64,000 bases of DNA from Saxidomus purpurata. Taxonomy: Eukaryota; Mollusca; Bivalvia; Venerida; Veneridae. The stretch spans positions 9,027,476 to 9,091,475 of the forward strand of contig JAFMSR010000003.1 of NCBI GenBank assembly GCA_022818135.1, given 5' to 3'. A program made the translations under genes and the position numbers. This document shows positions 24,353-35,212 of this stretch, piece by piece. The notes below the pieces were generated by a model that worked only from the letters and a program-made list of their open reading frames with translations, searched no databases and was not told where the DNA came from. Within the stretch, counting starts at the first letter, position 1; each line of letters starts with the position of its first letter.

Positions 24353-26529
24353 ATGGAAGAATTTACAAAACTACGAGACATCGCATTACCGTTGTCAACA
24401 TGTTTCAAAGACTCGATTCCTTTAACGTCAGAGTTAAAAGCTGAAAGTAAATCGAACGATGTCGAAAATTCACCCATTGCTGTACAAAATACAAGTGACA
24501 TAAAAGATAAAAATAAAGATTTGGATTTTCTCAGTTTTGCAGAACAGTTGATTAGATTGAACGACAAAGATTTGAATACTGTTTTAGAGGATATTGATGC
24601 AAGGCACAAAGTAACTATTCATGATCCAAAGACAGATGAAGTTGTTACTGCAACGGAGACTCTTGTTACAGGTATACTACAAGCAGCCGGAGATTTAGAT
24701 CCAAGATTCAAATCATCTTGCATTCATAGTGGAAGTTTCTACGATGACCTCAAAGTGGGCAGTGCTGACGAGTTTGATTTTGTAGCACGAATTGATTCAT
24801 TATCACAGAAAGATGTCTTAGAAGCTAGAAAATCTGAAAGAAAAAGAGGCTTCGTTTATTTGGTCGTGAAGGACAAAGTTATCCAAGAGCAGTTTGAAGA
24901 ATTTTTAACTGAACCAGATGATGATCCTTGTTTGGAAAATACTGACGTGATTTTGAACGTTAATAGTTTTCAGGAATATTTCATCGAACTACTTCATTCT
25001 GCAATTAAGACTATTGATATTCCAGATAACTTTTTTCCAACTGATAAATTTGATGAATCTGCAGTAAGGAAAGATTCCTGGCGCCCGAATCTCCATGGTC
25101 CCTGTGCTACACTATATCTCACATATATATGTGAAACAACACCTGACGTTGTTGATATTGACATAGATATAGCGCCAAGTATTGCGTATCCGGGGAAGGA
25201 ATATGTGCCACCAGTCATAGAAAAATTAGCAACTTTACAACCGTCAAACCCATTTCTGGACAGTGTACACGATATTATTTACGCATCGGAGGTCATGCTT
25301 GTGCCATTCCGGTTCGACTATACCGAGAAGTCAAGTGAAAACTCATGGCATTATTGTTACAGTGACACGTGGCGAGTCTCACATTCTACTATTGAAAAGG
25401 CAATATTCTCCCTTTTCAAGTCTGATGATACGGAGAAAAGTTGTGTCGAATATTGAAGATTTTAAAAGAAATATATTTGCAAGGTACGACCGAAACAGAA
25501 GACGCGTCTAATTCAGGTCACTTGAAACTGCTAGAACCACCCAGTACGCGACTCAGTTCCTGCACTGTAGAGGCGATATCATGTTTTTCGAATGAATTGG
25601 AACATGATACTGATTTGGAATCGGACTCAGATGACGATGAATATGAAACTGTTGATGAGGATGAAGATGATGAAATCAATGAAATGTTATGTGAGGGAGA
25701 AGTTAGTGAAGATGGACTATATTTCAAAGGAGAATACGCTGATCAACTGAAAGATAAATCCGGAAATAAGTGTGATGGTCTGACGGATGAAAATGCAGCA
25801 ATGTTACATACCGACGAGAGCAACGGCAGTGTCACATCAAATAGTTGTCAAACAGAAGGAACAACTGAACACAGCAACATTTCCCCACTAGAAGACAATA
25901 CTCTCCAGGACGAAGACCAGGTGGAAAAAATTATCTACAGCAGGGTGCCGAAAATTCAGTCTGCGGATCTACCGCAAGTAAATACAGCCACAGGTAGAAA
26001 TTCTAACGACGATTCCGACAACACTCCCGCTGAAAACAATATTAGACCATTGTCATATAGCATAGATCAAGTAGACTTTGCGTCTTCTCCGTCGTCTAAT
26101 AATTCCGACAATTATCATGTAGTTGGTGAATGCCGACGTTTTACTTCTCAACAGTCAAATCAATGTGCTGTGGCCCAAATCTTACAAGATGCAGAAGTTC
26201 ATCAGACAGCAGAAATTAATTACCGGGATTCAAAGCCTTTGTTAAAGACATACATGATCAAGATGTTGTTTCTTGCAATGAAAACTGCATATCCAGAAAC
26301 TGAACGCTGGGAACCGAAACAGTTGTCAGCATTACTTAAAATGGCTCTCTGTATGATTTATTATGCTTATTGCTCTGAAGAAAAGGGGATTCTAAACTTT
26401 TGGTTCCAGGATCTTATTGAAAATAGAACAAGGGATTCAACGTGTAAAGAAGTATTGTTTTGTCTTAAACGTTTAGTGCATATTTTAAGCAGAAATATAC
26501 AGAACTGTAATGATATGAAATATAAATAA
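24353..26529 (+). CDS. cGAS-like / Mab-21 domain nucleotidyltransferase, one frameshift
   Basis: A cGAS-like receptor candidate: such proteins make cyclic di-nucleotide-type second messengers on ligand binding, or are inactive Mab-21 relatives. Numbering from the ATG at 24353, residues 127-142 read GSFYDDLKVGSADEFD, giving the Gly-Ser motif and the E140-x-D142 metal ligands. The third acidic residue fits D270 in DVVDIDIDIAPSI. WRVSHSTIE near 340 is the usual Mab-21 WR-x-S signature. The first frame stops at 25456. The next Mab-21 segment (CRILKILKEIYLQ) continues at 25444 in another frame, so one base appears lost near the AAAAG run at 25435-25439. About 245 acidic, Ser/Asn/Asp-rich residues (25483-26235; SDSDDDEYETVDEDEDDE) then interrupt the fold. 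It resumes with KPLLKTYMIKMLFLAMKTA to TAA at 26529. No intron is needed within the ORF; a possible acceptor (TTGACAG at 24328) precedes the ATG, so a 5' non-coding exon is possible. Family is well supported; activity and intactness are not. Confidence 0.85.
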
Positions 26530-29500
26530 GTATTTATGACTCTCTACTTTATATTTTGTGTAGAAACTTGCAATTTCCTATTCTCTAAAATGGTGAGGAG
26601 TATCTAAATGATATTTGGTAGAATGTTTTACAAAGATCAGGAAATATGACATTGCAAGTTTCAATATCATGTTCTATGAAACTCTTTATTAGATGGCACC
26701 AGCTATAAAGTAATGACTTTTCAGCCAAAGCCTTGTTTTGTATCGAAGAGAAACAAGAAAACTCAAGATAAATAATCAAATTTTAAAAACATATTTCTAT
26801 ATCAATCATAAAGATAGAGATAAAACCTAAAATAAGATTTCAAAAGAGTTAGGCCTTTAACATTAAGGTAAAATATCAACGGACGGGGTCTTTGCAAGTT
26901 CACCAGGGGAGACCGGGATTATAAACAATCTAAAAGAAGAATCAACATGGGTTGATCGATTCTATGAAACTTATGCTGGCATACTTTCTGTTTAGGAAAA
27001 CGACGAAACATTCAGGCAACTTGTTATGTGTGGTTATGAATATATTACCTATAAATATCTTATTTCACGTCCGTGTTTGTTCTGGTTCCCTTCAGTATGA
27101 ATAACTCCTTTTAATCAAACATGTATAATACATCTTTCTTCCTTTAACAAATACTTCGTTAAATTTATCGGCATAATCAGTTTTTAGGTCGGTCTTGAAA
27201 ATGAAACACTAAAAATAATTGGCCAATTATTTACACTCCTAGCCTAATGAACATTGGCATAGTTATAACTAAAAAAATTGGATTAAGTAACATTTTAGAG
27301 GTTTCTCTTTAATTATTAACACAAATATGGTTGCCATGCCAACACAACAACAAAGTTCTAACTGACTGACCTTTATAAAGAACAATTCATTCAAAATTCA
27401 TATTTAAAAATGCTATAACTCTTTAATGCTGAAGAACAGTCACTTTGCAGCCACTTAAATTATTTTTTTTCTTGCTCTATAAAGCTTCATGACATCTGCT
27501 GAAAAGAATATTGAAGTTGCAAACGAATGCAAATTCATGTATTGCGTTATGTTGGCATTTCACCTATGTCATTTTTTGTTTTGATCTTTAAGCAACAGAA
27601 AAAGAGATTACAGCTCTAAAACTGCATTCTTCATTCAATTGATAACAAATTGAAGTGCAAAGCAAATAAACATTATATACATCTGGTTGCTATGGTTACT
27701 TGATAGAAATCTCTAGAATAGTAACAATTTCAAAGTCCAGTTTTCTATGAAAAACTTTTGAATTTTTCTAAAAAGGGACAAATAGGTACCCACAACCTTT
27801 CATATACTAATATCTGTCATATTCAACAAAACCAGTTACTTGAAACATTTAAACAAGGAATTTAACAAAATGTTATTTGATTTGGAGTTATTTTTGAAGC
27901 AATAAAATAGGCTTCAAAATTATTAGGCAGAAATAATCCATGTATAATTCTGTTTTCTTTAAAGGCTTGCAAAAATTTTCATCCTAAAGTAAACAAAATA
28001 TGTACATTTTTGCACTATGTTCCCATGAGAACTCAATTGCCAAGTAATGCTATAATATCCAAAGTCCAATAGTCTACCAATAAGAATTAAACACTATTTC
28101 ATTACCTACCAGTTGGATTATGTTTCAAGTGTTATACTTATGTTTCATCTTAGTCCAAAACAAAACAAGAAAAAAACATAATCAAAACAATGATTATATC
28201 ACAATTTCACTGCTTACAAACACAATTTCTAGTATTGACACTGTCATTCTGAAAGGATGTGTTTCTAAAGTCATGGCAGTAGTTTGAAGTTTCCATTGCA
28301 GAACTGTGGCTAGTTATAGCATGGTGCAGAATATCCACAACTCCATGAACATTCCTAATCTTTTAAGGCTCCTGTAGAGTAGAAGTAATGTCTTGTAAGC
28401 ATATTTTGTACTCTTCCCAGCTCACCTGAAATTAATGGGTTTTTAAAAAAATGAATGACATATTGGCATTTTCTAATTTTATACATGACATATTTCTCTG
28501 ACTTTAATGCTCTGGGACATGTTTATGTCCTAAAGGAATATTTCAAAAGTTTTCAAACAAAAATGTAAGTCTGACTTAATTTTGAGAATTTCCACAGAAA
28601 ACATCAAATTCAGAGTAGTTTAGAGTTACTTTTACTTCAGTGTCCACTCAGTAAGCTTGCCATATGGTACACTACTGGTGCAAATATTAATATTTGTTTT
28701 TTTAAATTACCTTCTAGAGACCAGGTTGTAGAAAATTGTGTGTGTCTAACTTCCAAGTGGCTGCAAATCAATACTGCAGATCTAGGTATTGCCATTCATA
28801 GCCATTCACATTTCACACCTGCCAAGAAACATTTTCTTTAGTTACAATAAGTAACTTGATAAGCTTTTTTGAATATGAAAAAAAACTATCATTAAAACTA
28901 TATTTAACTTGATTAGTTAATAAATTCTTGAATAATTTTTGAATCCCTTCAAAATATTAATGTAGTTGGAATCTTTATAAAATGGAACACTGCCACAACA
29001 ATTTTCTTGAAGTATGTGCAACTTATGCAGAAATGTATCTTACCTTTTGTCACATCATGCAATCTAGAACAATAGAACATCCTTGGAGTTATAGAGAGGG
29101 CCAGACTGTAAATTTAGTGATACAGATAAATCAACTAGTTACTATTATGAGTTCATGCATAATTTGTGTAAATGAAAGTCATGAAACTAAGTGAATTACA
29201 CAAGATATTGGGTCAGTTGATTATTAATAAGATCATTTATATTTACACTTATTATACACATATATTGTATATACAGTTTCAAATGCCTACCTTGAGCATG
29301 GTATGATTGCAAATTTGTTTGGAATAATCGAAACAATACTATAGCATTTCATCTTGGCTGCATGAGGCTTACACTGAAAAAAAATGAGTGTAATAATATG
29401 GTGATCATATCCCCTTATCTCAATGAAAACAGATTTAACTTTGACAATACAAGAATTTAAGTACATAAATGTTTACATTTTGAATTTGGAGCTATTATTC

Positions 29501-30255
29501 TCCTGTCACATAATCTTTGATTTTAATAAACTGTCACCCATAATAATCATAAAAAGATTTTTGTTACAGTATTGTGCTCTGGCCATTCTGCTTGTAGAAA
29601 CAGTCAAAATAAGCTACAATGCATTAAACATTAAAGATACAGCTTCTACTCATATCCAAATACTTTAATAAATTGTTTTTCAACACACATATCATGCACA
29701 TAGATTTTAAAAATTACATAGAGAATGTATTTATAAATTTTAATAAAAATCTTGTCAAGAAATAATTCATGTATTATGGTTTATAGGAGGAAAGAGATCA
29801 TGCCTGTACTAAATTAGGAATTGAGTCTGGCTTATTTTTTTCAATTTTGAACAATGCCACAAATGAATTTTTCCAACAGCATGACTGTACAAATTGAGCT
29901 ACACATTCCCCACCCAGATACAGAATATATTCCTTTCAAACACATTATGTACTGGACTGGAGCTCTTTAACTAACAATGTAAACTCTTGCTGCACTTGTC
30001 TGAAACCATCATCATACTGCCAGTTCAATTAACTGTCTCTTTAATAGTAAAAATAGCGCATATTGATGTTTAGAGCTATTTGAGTTGGCCTAATATGTAC
30101 ATGACAAAAATTAAAGAGATCACTATAAAAAAACATTTAAAAAGACATGATGACTTGTCAACGAATATAAAAATACTGCGCCTAATGCAAAGGTAGGGTA
30201 TTAATAATAATGTCAATGAACGTAAATTAATTTAATTTAACTTATCGGCAATACT
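26530..30255. other. No gene recognised
   Basis: Strongly AT-rich, non-coding by eye. Frames at 28982-29194 and 29423-29668 are 70-81 codons with no domain and biased composition. This could hold 3' UTR of the preceding gene in its first part, but no convincing poly(A) signal was fixed. Confidence 0.45.
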
Positions 30256-31981
30256 GGGCTGACTAACTCGAAAGCATCGTAAGCCTTAAGTTGGTCATTA
30301 TGGTCATCCTCTGACCATCGTAAGCATTTTGTCCTCTAACTCAAAAGCCTCGTAACATACGGTATGACCGTAAGTCTCACCTTAACTAAAGGTGACAAAA
30401 TCGACCCCTTAACATCATCGTAACTATAGTTAACTACTTGAGAAAGACTAAATTGTAATGTTTTCCTTTGAAGATGCATATACATATATATATGTTTTTA
30501 GTTTTACATCGAATATCAGTTTATAATTATGTAGTTTCACTTTTTCATTCGCGAAATCAGGCAGCTAGCTTCTTTTGAATAACCGCTTCTTGCATAAAAG
30601 TAAAGTGTGTTTGCTTTACGTAGATTTCTGGTGGCAAATAGTTTTGTCTTTGCGATCAGTGCAGATCATGATCATCAAACCCATCCGTGCAGTCTTTTCA
30701 GTGGACTAAGGGTTAATTAAGGAAATATTTCCGCATATTCTCTGTATCATAGTTTAATGGCGCTAGCCCGGAAGCTATATTCAGAGCATTGTATTCGGTT
30801 AATGTTTCTACAGGTCTTGAAAATTCGCCAAGATAGAATAAAATACGTACAGGAAATGGCAAACATTCTCACCAACGTTTTAAAATTTCAGGAATAAGGA
30901 CAAACTATTAAATAAAATATTTTAAACTCTTCATTAGGCCTTAAGTACAACGAAAATGTACGTGACACTTGTGTTTAAATAAAACATCTAGACGGACATA
31001 CGGACAGGACGTTTTGAGCTAATCATTTAGGTGTTACTATGACCTTTTTACTCTTCTACACAATGCTTTACCGCCACAATACATGATAGAATGAACCCGG
31101 AAACCACGCTATGCAAAGCTGCTCGGAAACTCTTGAAACACCCTAACCTGTACTGGGTATGTGCGGACGGACGGGCGGACAGAATTATAATGGATACGGG
31201 TTGGTAGCATCATCGCAAAATGTATGATCGTGCGTTCTGCAGATGACTGTTTAAACATTTGCTAAGATGTATATTACCAACCAATACCTTGCAATTGTGA
31301 GTTTAGCACAAGTAAACAACTATTCTGCTTCAATACTGTTTTTATATTTAGAACATCGTTTCATATATATTTCATTTCAGGCAAGGTATTCTAAAAGAAG
31401 ACGTTTGAATTTAATATAAGAAATATTCCTCTAGATCTAAAATACAACATTTCTCATCCATGCGTCCGGCCCTCCAGAAGTAATAAAACTCACTGAACCA
31501 CTGGTCTCGTAGTTATGATATTCCCAACTACATTCAGACCAAGTTTGATAAAAATACAACTAGGAGTTTTGGAGTTGAAGAACGGACAAGCTTTTCTAAG
31601 TTTCATGCTCCCCCCCCCCCCCTCTAACCTTGACCTTTGGCTATATGACCCAAAATTATAAAGTGCACAACTACACTTTAGGTTGATGTTTCGCACCAAG
31701 TTTGAACCATGACATATGACTACATGTACTCAACTTACAATATGCATAACTAGACATCATACTGACGATTCCCACCAAGCATGATACAAATCTAAAGAGA
31801 CGATTTGAAAATAAAGGTCGGACAAAATTTTCAATTTGCAGGCACCTCTAACCTATAGCCATTTGACCCCAAATTACAATATGCACAACTAGACTTCATA
31901 CTGATGCTTCGCACTAAGTTTGATGAAATCTAAAGTCCTTCGTAACTTAAGATAAGGTGAACGTTTCGAGTTAGCCACCCC
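30256..31981. mobile_element. Candidate TIR element carrying tandem cores
   Basis: The left end GGGCTGACTAACTCGAAAG (30256-30274) is matched inverted by TTTCGAGTTAGCCACCCC (31964-31981): 16 of 18 positions pair. Inside are two GGACGGACG-type microsatellite stretches (near 31000 and 31165) and, at 31490-31930, about three diverged ~125-bp copies. These share GCACAACTAGACTTCATACT and CACCAAGTTTGATGAAA-type segments. A 14-base C run at 31609-31622 interrupts one copy. No transposase ORF is present. The whole looks like a non-autonomous element related in style to the one at 21669. Confidence 0.5.
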
Positions 31982-33428
31982 AAGAAATTTATCTGCACTT
32001 TTACATTTTACATGTTGACTATCTTAATCAAGCTTAGAAATACTGGGGGAAACTATGTCTGTATAAGATATCGATTTAAATTATTAGCCGAAATAGGGCT
32101 GTGTCCGAAGTGAGTATTCTGGCGTTTCGAGTGTATCTTGGGGTTTCGAATGTGTTCAGGGTAGGTACAGGGAAATACACTATATTTCATCCTTATCAAA
32201 ACGGTTCAATAAATGATTTTTGTTTTTCGTTTTGCTGAAATGGAATGAGTCATTTCTGTTGTAGAAACTTAAATTCGAATTCATGTTTATACTAAACTTT
32301 AGGTATAAGTATAGTAAAAACATTTGCATAAACTTACATTGTAAAGTTTTCTGCCATTGCGACTACCCAAACTCTCACTGAGTGCTGAAATGCATTTATT
32401 CCTGAATCATCGTAGTCACATACAAAATAGCAAAATTTATACATGTTGTAATACTTCATGCCAATAGCTTGGAGCTGAATGACACCAACCCCATTTTCGG
32501 GGTATTTTTAGTGACTGGACGACCAAACATATCATTATTTTTTAATATCAAATATTTGAACTATACAGTGTATAAGTCATATCACGATTTGTCTCCCCAT
32601 TTTACTCGTGATCTACCATCAAGCATTTACTCTAAAAGAACTATTCCCGTATTCCCACTTAGTTTCAGCTACTTGATACATCTCCTTGTTTATTTCTCTA
32701 TGCCCATCATATAATAAAATTAAAAAAAACGTATCTCGCGGAGTCAAAACAGCCATGCTGGTAAGCCAAACAAACTGCTGTGGAAAAAAAAGATCACTGT
32801 TATCTCTTCGGTACTAGGAATGATTTTTCTCACCTTGTGATAGATAATCTTATCCTTCACCGCAACTGGATTAATTATACGTAAATCATACGAAGCTAGC
32901 ACATCTTATAAAAATCGATTTTTTTTTTAAATAAACATATCGTTGTTGGTATTCATTTTCTTAGAGAGATCATTTTCTATCTATTATCAGTTTTGAAGAA
33001 AATTTCGAGAAAAAGTTGATTTTCATTTTTTCATCCCCATCCTGTATTTACACTTATTTCTTTTTACTGTGTGAAAATGCAATCAAAACGGTGAGAACAT
33101 AAATCTACCATAGCCATTGAGATGCGGATAAGTGAATTTCACCCTCGCGTGGGTTTTCCTTATCCACAACTCATGACCATGTTAGATTCATCATGTAACC
33201 AATGCCACTTTTTATTTGATTAAAATCCTTCAAATACTTCCAAAATACAGCAAAGTTTCACTAACATACCCTGAAATTTGTAAATGTCGTTATGGACGTC
33301 CACAGGTAACATGTACACAGACTGTAAAGCCTTCAGGTCGATTTCTACGTAAAAACAAATGAATATGTATAACTTCACATACTTTCAGTCAGGAGCTTCG
33401 TTTTCTGTCAAGAGGCATTTTCATAAAT
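31982..33428. other. No gene recognised
   Basis: AT-rich non-coding sequence. An 81-codon frame at 32469-32714 has no recognisable content. Confidence 0.45.
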
Positions 33429-33577
33429 GTTACTCGAGTAACTCGAGTAAGCTTTGCGCATGCGCTTAATTTCTGATCTGCCAAACCCATGTTACCACCA
33501 GTTATCCACGAGTTGATCAGAATACCTTGAGCATCGTGATACTCGAGTAGGACAGAATGTATTCTGATCAACTCGTG
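33429..33577. repeat. Palindrome and 18-bp perfect inverted repeat at the satellite's left edge
   Basis: GTTACTCGAGTAAC (33429-33442) is a perfect 14-bp palindrome. CACGAGTTGATCAGAATA (33507-33524) is repeated exactly inverted as TATTCTGATCAACTCGTG (33560-33577), with a 35-bp spacer containing another CTCGAG. The second arm ends 11 bp before the first base of the 1,468-bp tandem array. Confidence 0.9.
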
Positions 33578-35183
33578 CATAAAATTGTAACATTTATATT
33601 ATCTCCCTTTTTTAAATTGTGTTCAAATGCAGATAGAAAGCCTTTTGCAAAGTTTCACTGAAATTCTTACATTTAATGAGGAGAAAATGTTCCGAAAAGG
33701 AATCTCTATTTTAAGTAGCATGACCTTGACCTTGACCTTGACCAAGCGAAAAGGCTTGGTACTGATCACTTCTGCAAAGTGTCATTGAAATCCACATATG
33801 AATTTTCCGAAAAAAACAACAAAACTGTTCACAAATTTGTACCATTTGAGGGTTTATCAGTTTTTATTATGTTTACCCTGGTCTGACCTCTTAATCTTTC
33901 ATGGTTTGTTATTGATCTGATCCTTAATGAATTGAAACACTATGTCCGTGTTCAGTGTTGAAGTACAGGGGGTCTGCATGGATTCTGAGGAAACACAAGT
34001 TGTCAGTTTTCATAGTTTATTGTGAACTATCTTCATTTTTAATGCATTTCCTTCGGTTAAAGTGATTCATGTACAATCCCTGCCAAAATAAAGACAAAAT
34101 GTCTCTCAAAAACTGAACTTTTTAACAGGTCGGGACCCGTTGCGTTTTTCATTCCTGTGGTTTGGGGTGAAACAACCTTTGGGGTCTAGAATGGGGTCAA
34201 TGTGATACATCGTTCTTTCCGTCTTAATAAGAAGGTTACAGAAGTGCATAATGCTTTGGGTCTACGTTTACATTTCACCCCTCTGTGACCTACTTTTTAC
34301 GTATGACCAACTTTGGCCCAATTGGTCCTAAAACAGTGATCCGATAAGTTTCATTTCATGAACAGAAATGGTGTCAAGATTTGGAATCAATTTAGACACC
34401 CAGACATGTCTTCGGAGAACAAAATGAAAATGTCTCGCCCGCTTATACATAAAATAATTTCATATAAATGCCATAAATTTACCGTTATATCTAGTTTAAA
34501 GGGAGGTAATTTGAAAATTGAATATTTTGAGCCACAGCTCTCGCTTTTGCATTGTGTTTCAATAAGACATGGTTGAGTTATCTAGTTATTTTCGTACTTT
34601 TCTCTTAACTGGCCGGAGAACCAATTGAAATTTAGTAGAATGTTTGTTTATATTAAATGAATTATCTCCCTGTAATGGATGATAAAATTTGCTTAAAAGC
34701 AGCACATTAGACTCGTATGCATACACGGATTAATATGCATTGACCGTGCAATTGAAAGGGCACAGTGATTATAATTGATTGCTGGTGTTAAACACCCCCT
34801 ACGCCCCATGCTACCCTTACTATATAAGTAAACCTTTTATGACAAAAAAATGGTGTCTGCGAACTCGCAACAACAGTTTCTATAAAGGGAAGTAATTCAC
34901 TTTGAAGTAGCACCATGACAAAAAGGCAGACATTGGATTACTGACCGACGTACTTTAAATGTCTGACTCTAACCTCTCGATTTAAAGTGAAGTGAAGTAA
35001 TGAGTAGTTATTTGTTTGATTCTTATTTAACAGATAGAAACAAAAACTGTAACATTTATATTATCTCCCTTTTTTAAATTGTGTTCAAATGCAGATAGAA
35101 AGCCTTTTTGCAAAGTTTCACTGAAATTCTTACATTTAATGAGGAGAAAATGTTCCGAAAAGGAATCTCTATTTTAAGTAGCA

Positions 35184-35212
35184 TGACCTTGACCTTGACC
35201 TTGACCTTGACC
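35184..35212 (-). promoter_or_regulatory. Direct-repeat nuclear-receptor-like half-sites (one per satellite unit)
   Basis: TGACCT occurs four times in direct contact followed by TGACC; on the minus strand this is AGGTCA in tandem and contains overlapping TCAAGGTCA. AGGTCA is the classical nuclear-receptor half-site, and TCAAGGTCA is the extended site bound by monomeric receptors such as ERR and SF-1/FTZ-F1. The run recurs in each canonical unit (three TGACCT in the first unit, from 33721; four in the others). It is reduced in the diverged copies (51356 and 52844). Binding is inference only. Confidence 0.35.

Noticed and set aside
25518..25727. Ser-rich minus-strand ORF opposite the acidic insert
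   Set aside because: It is a shadow of the GAT/GAA-rich codons of the insert on the plus strand.
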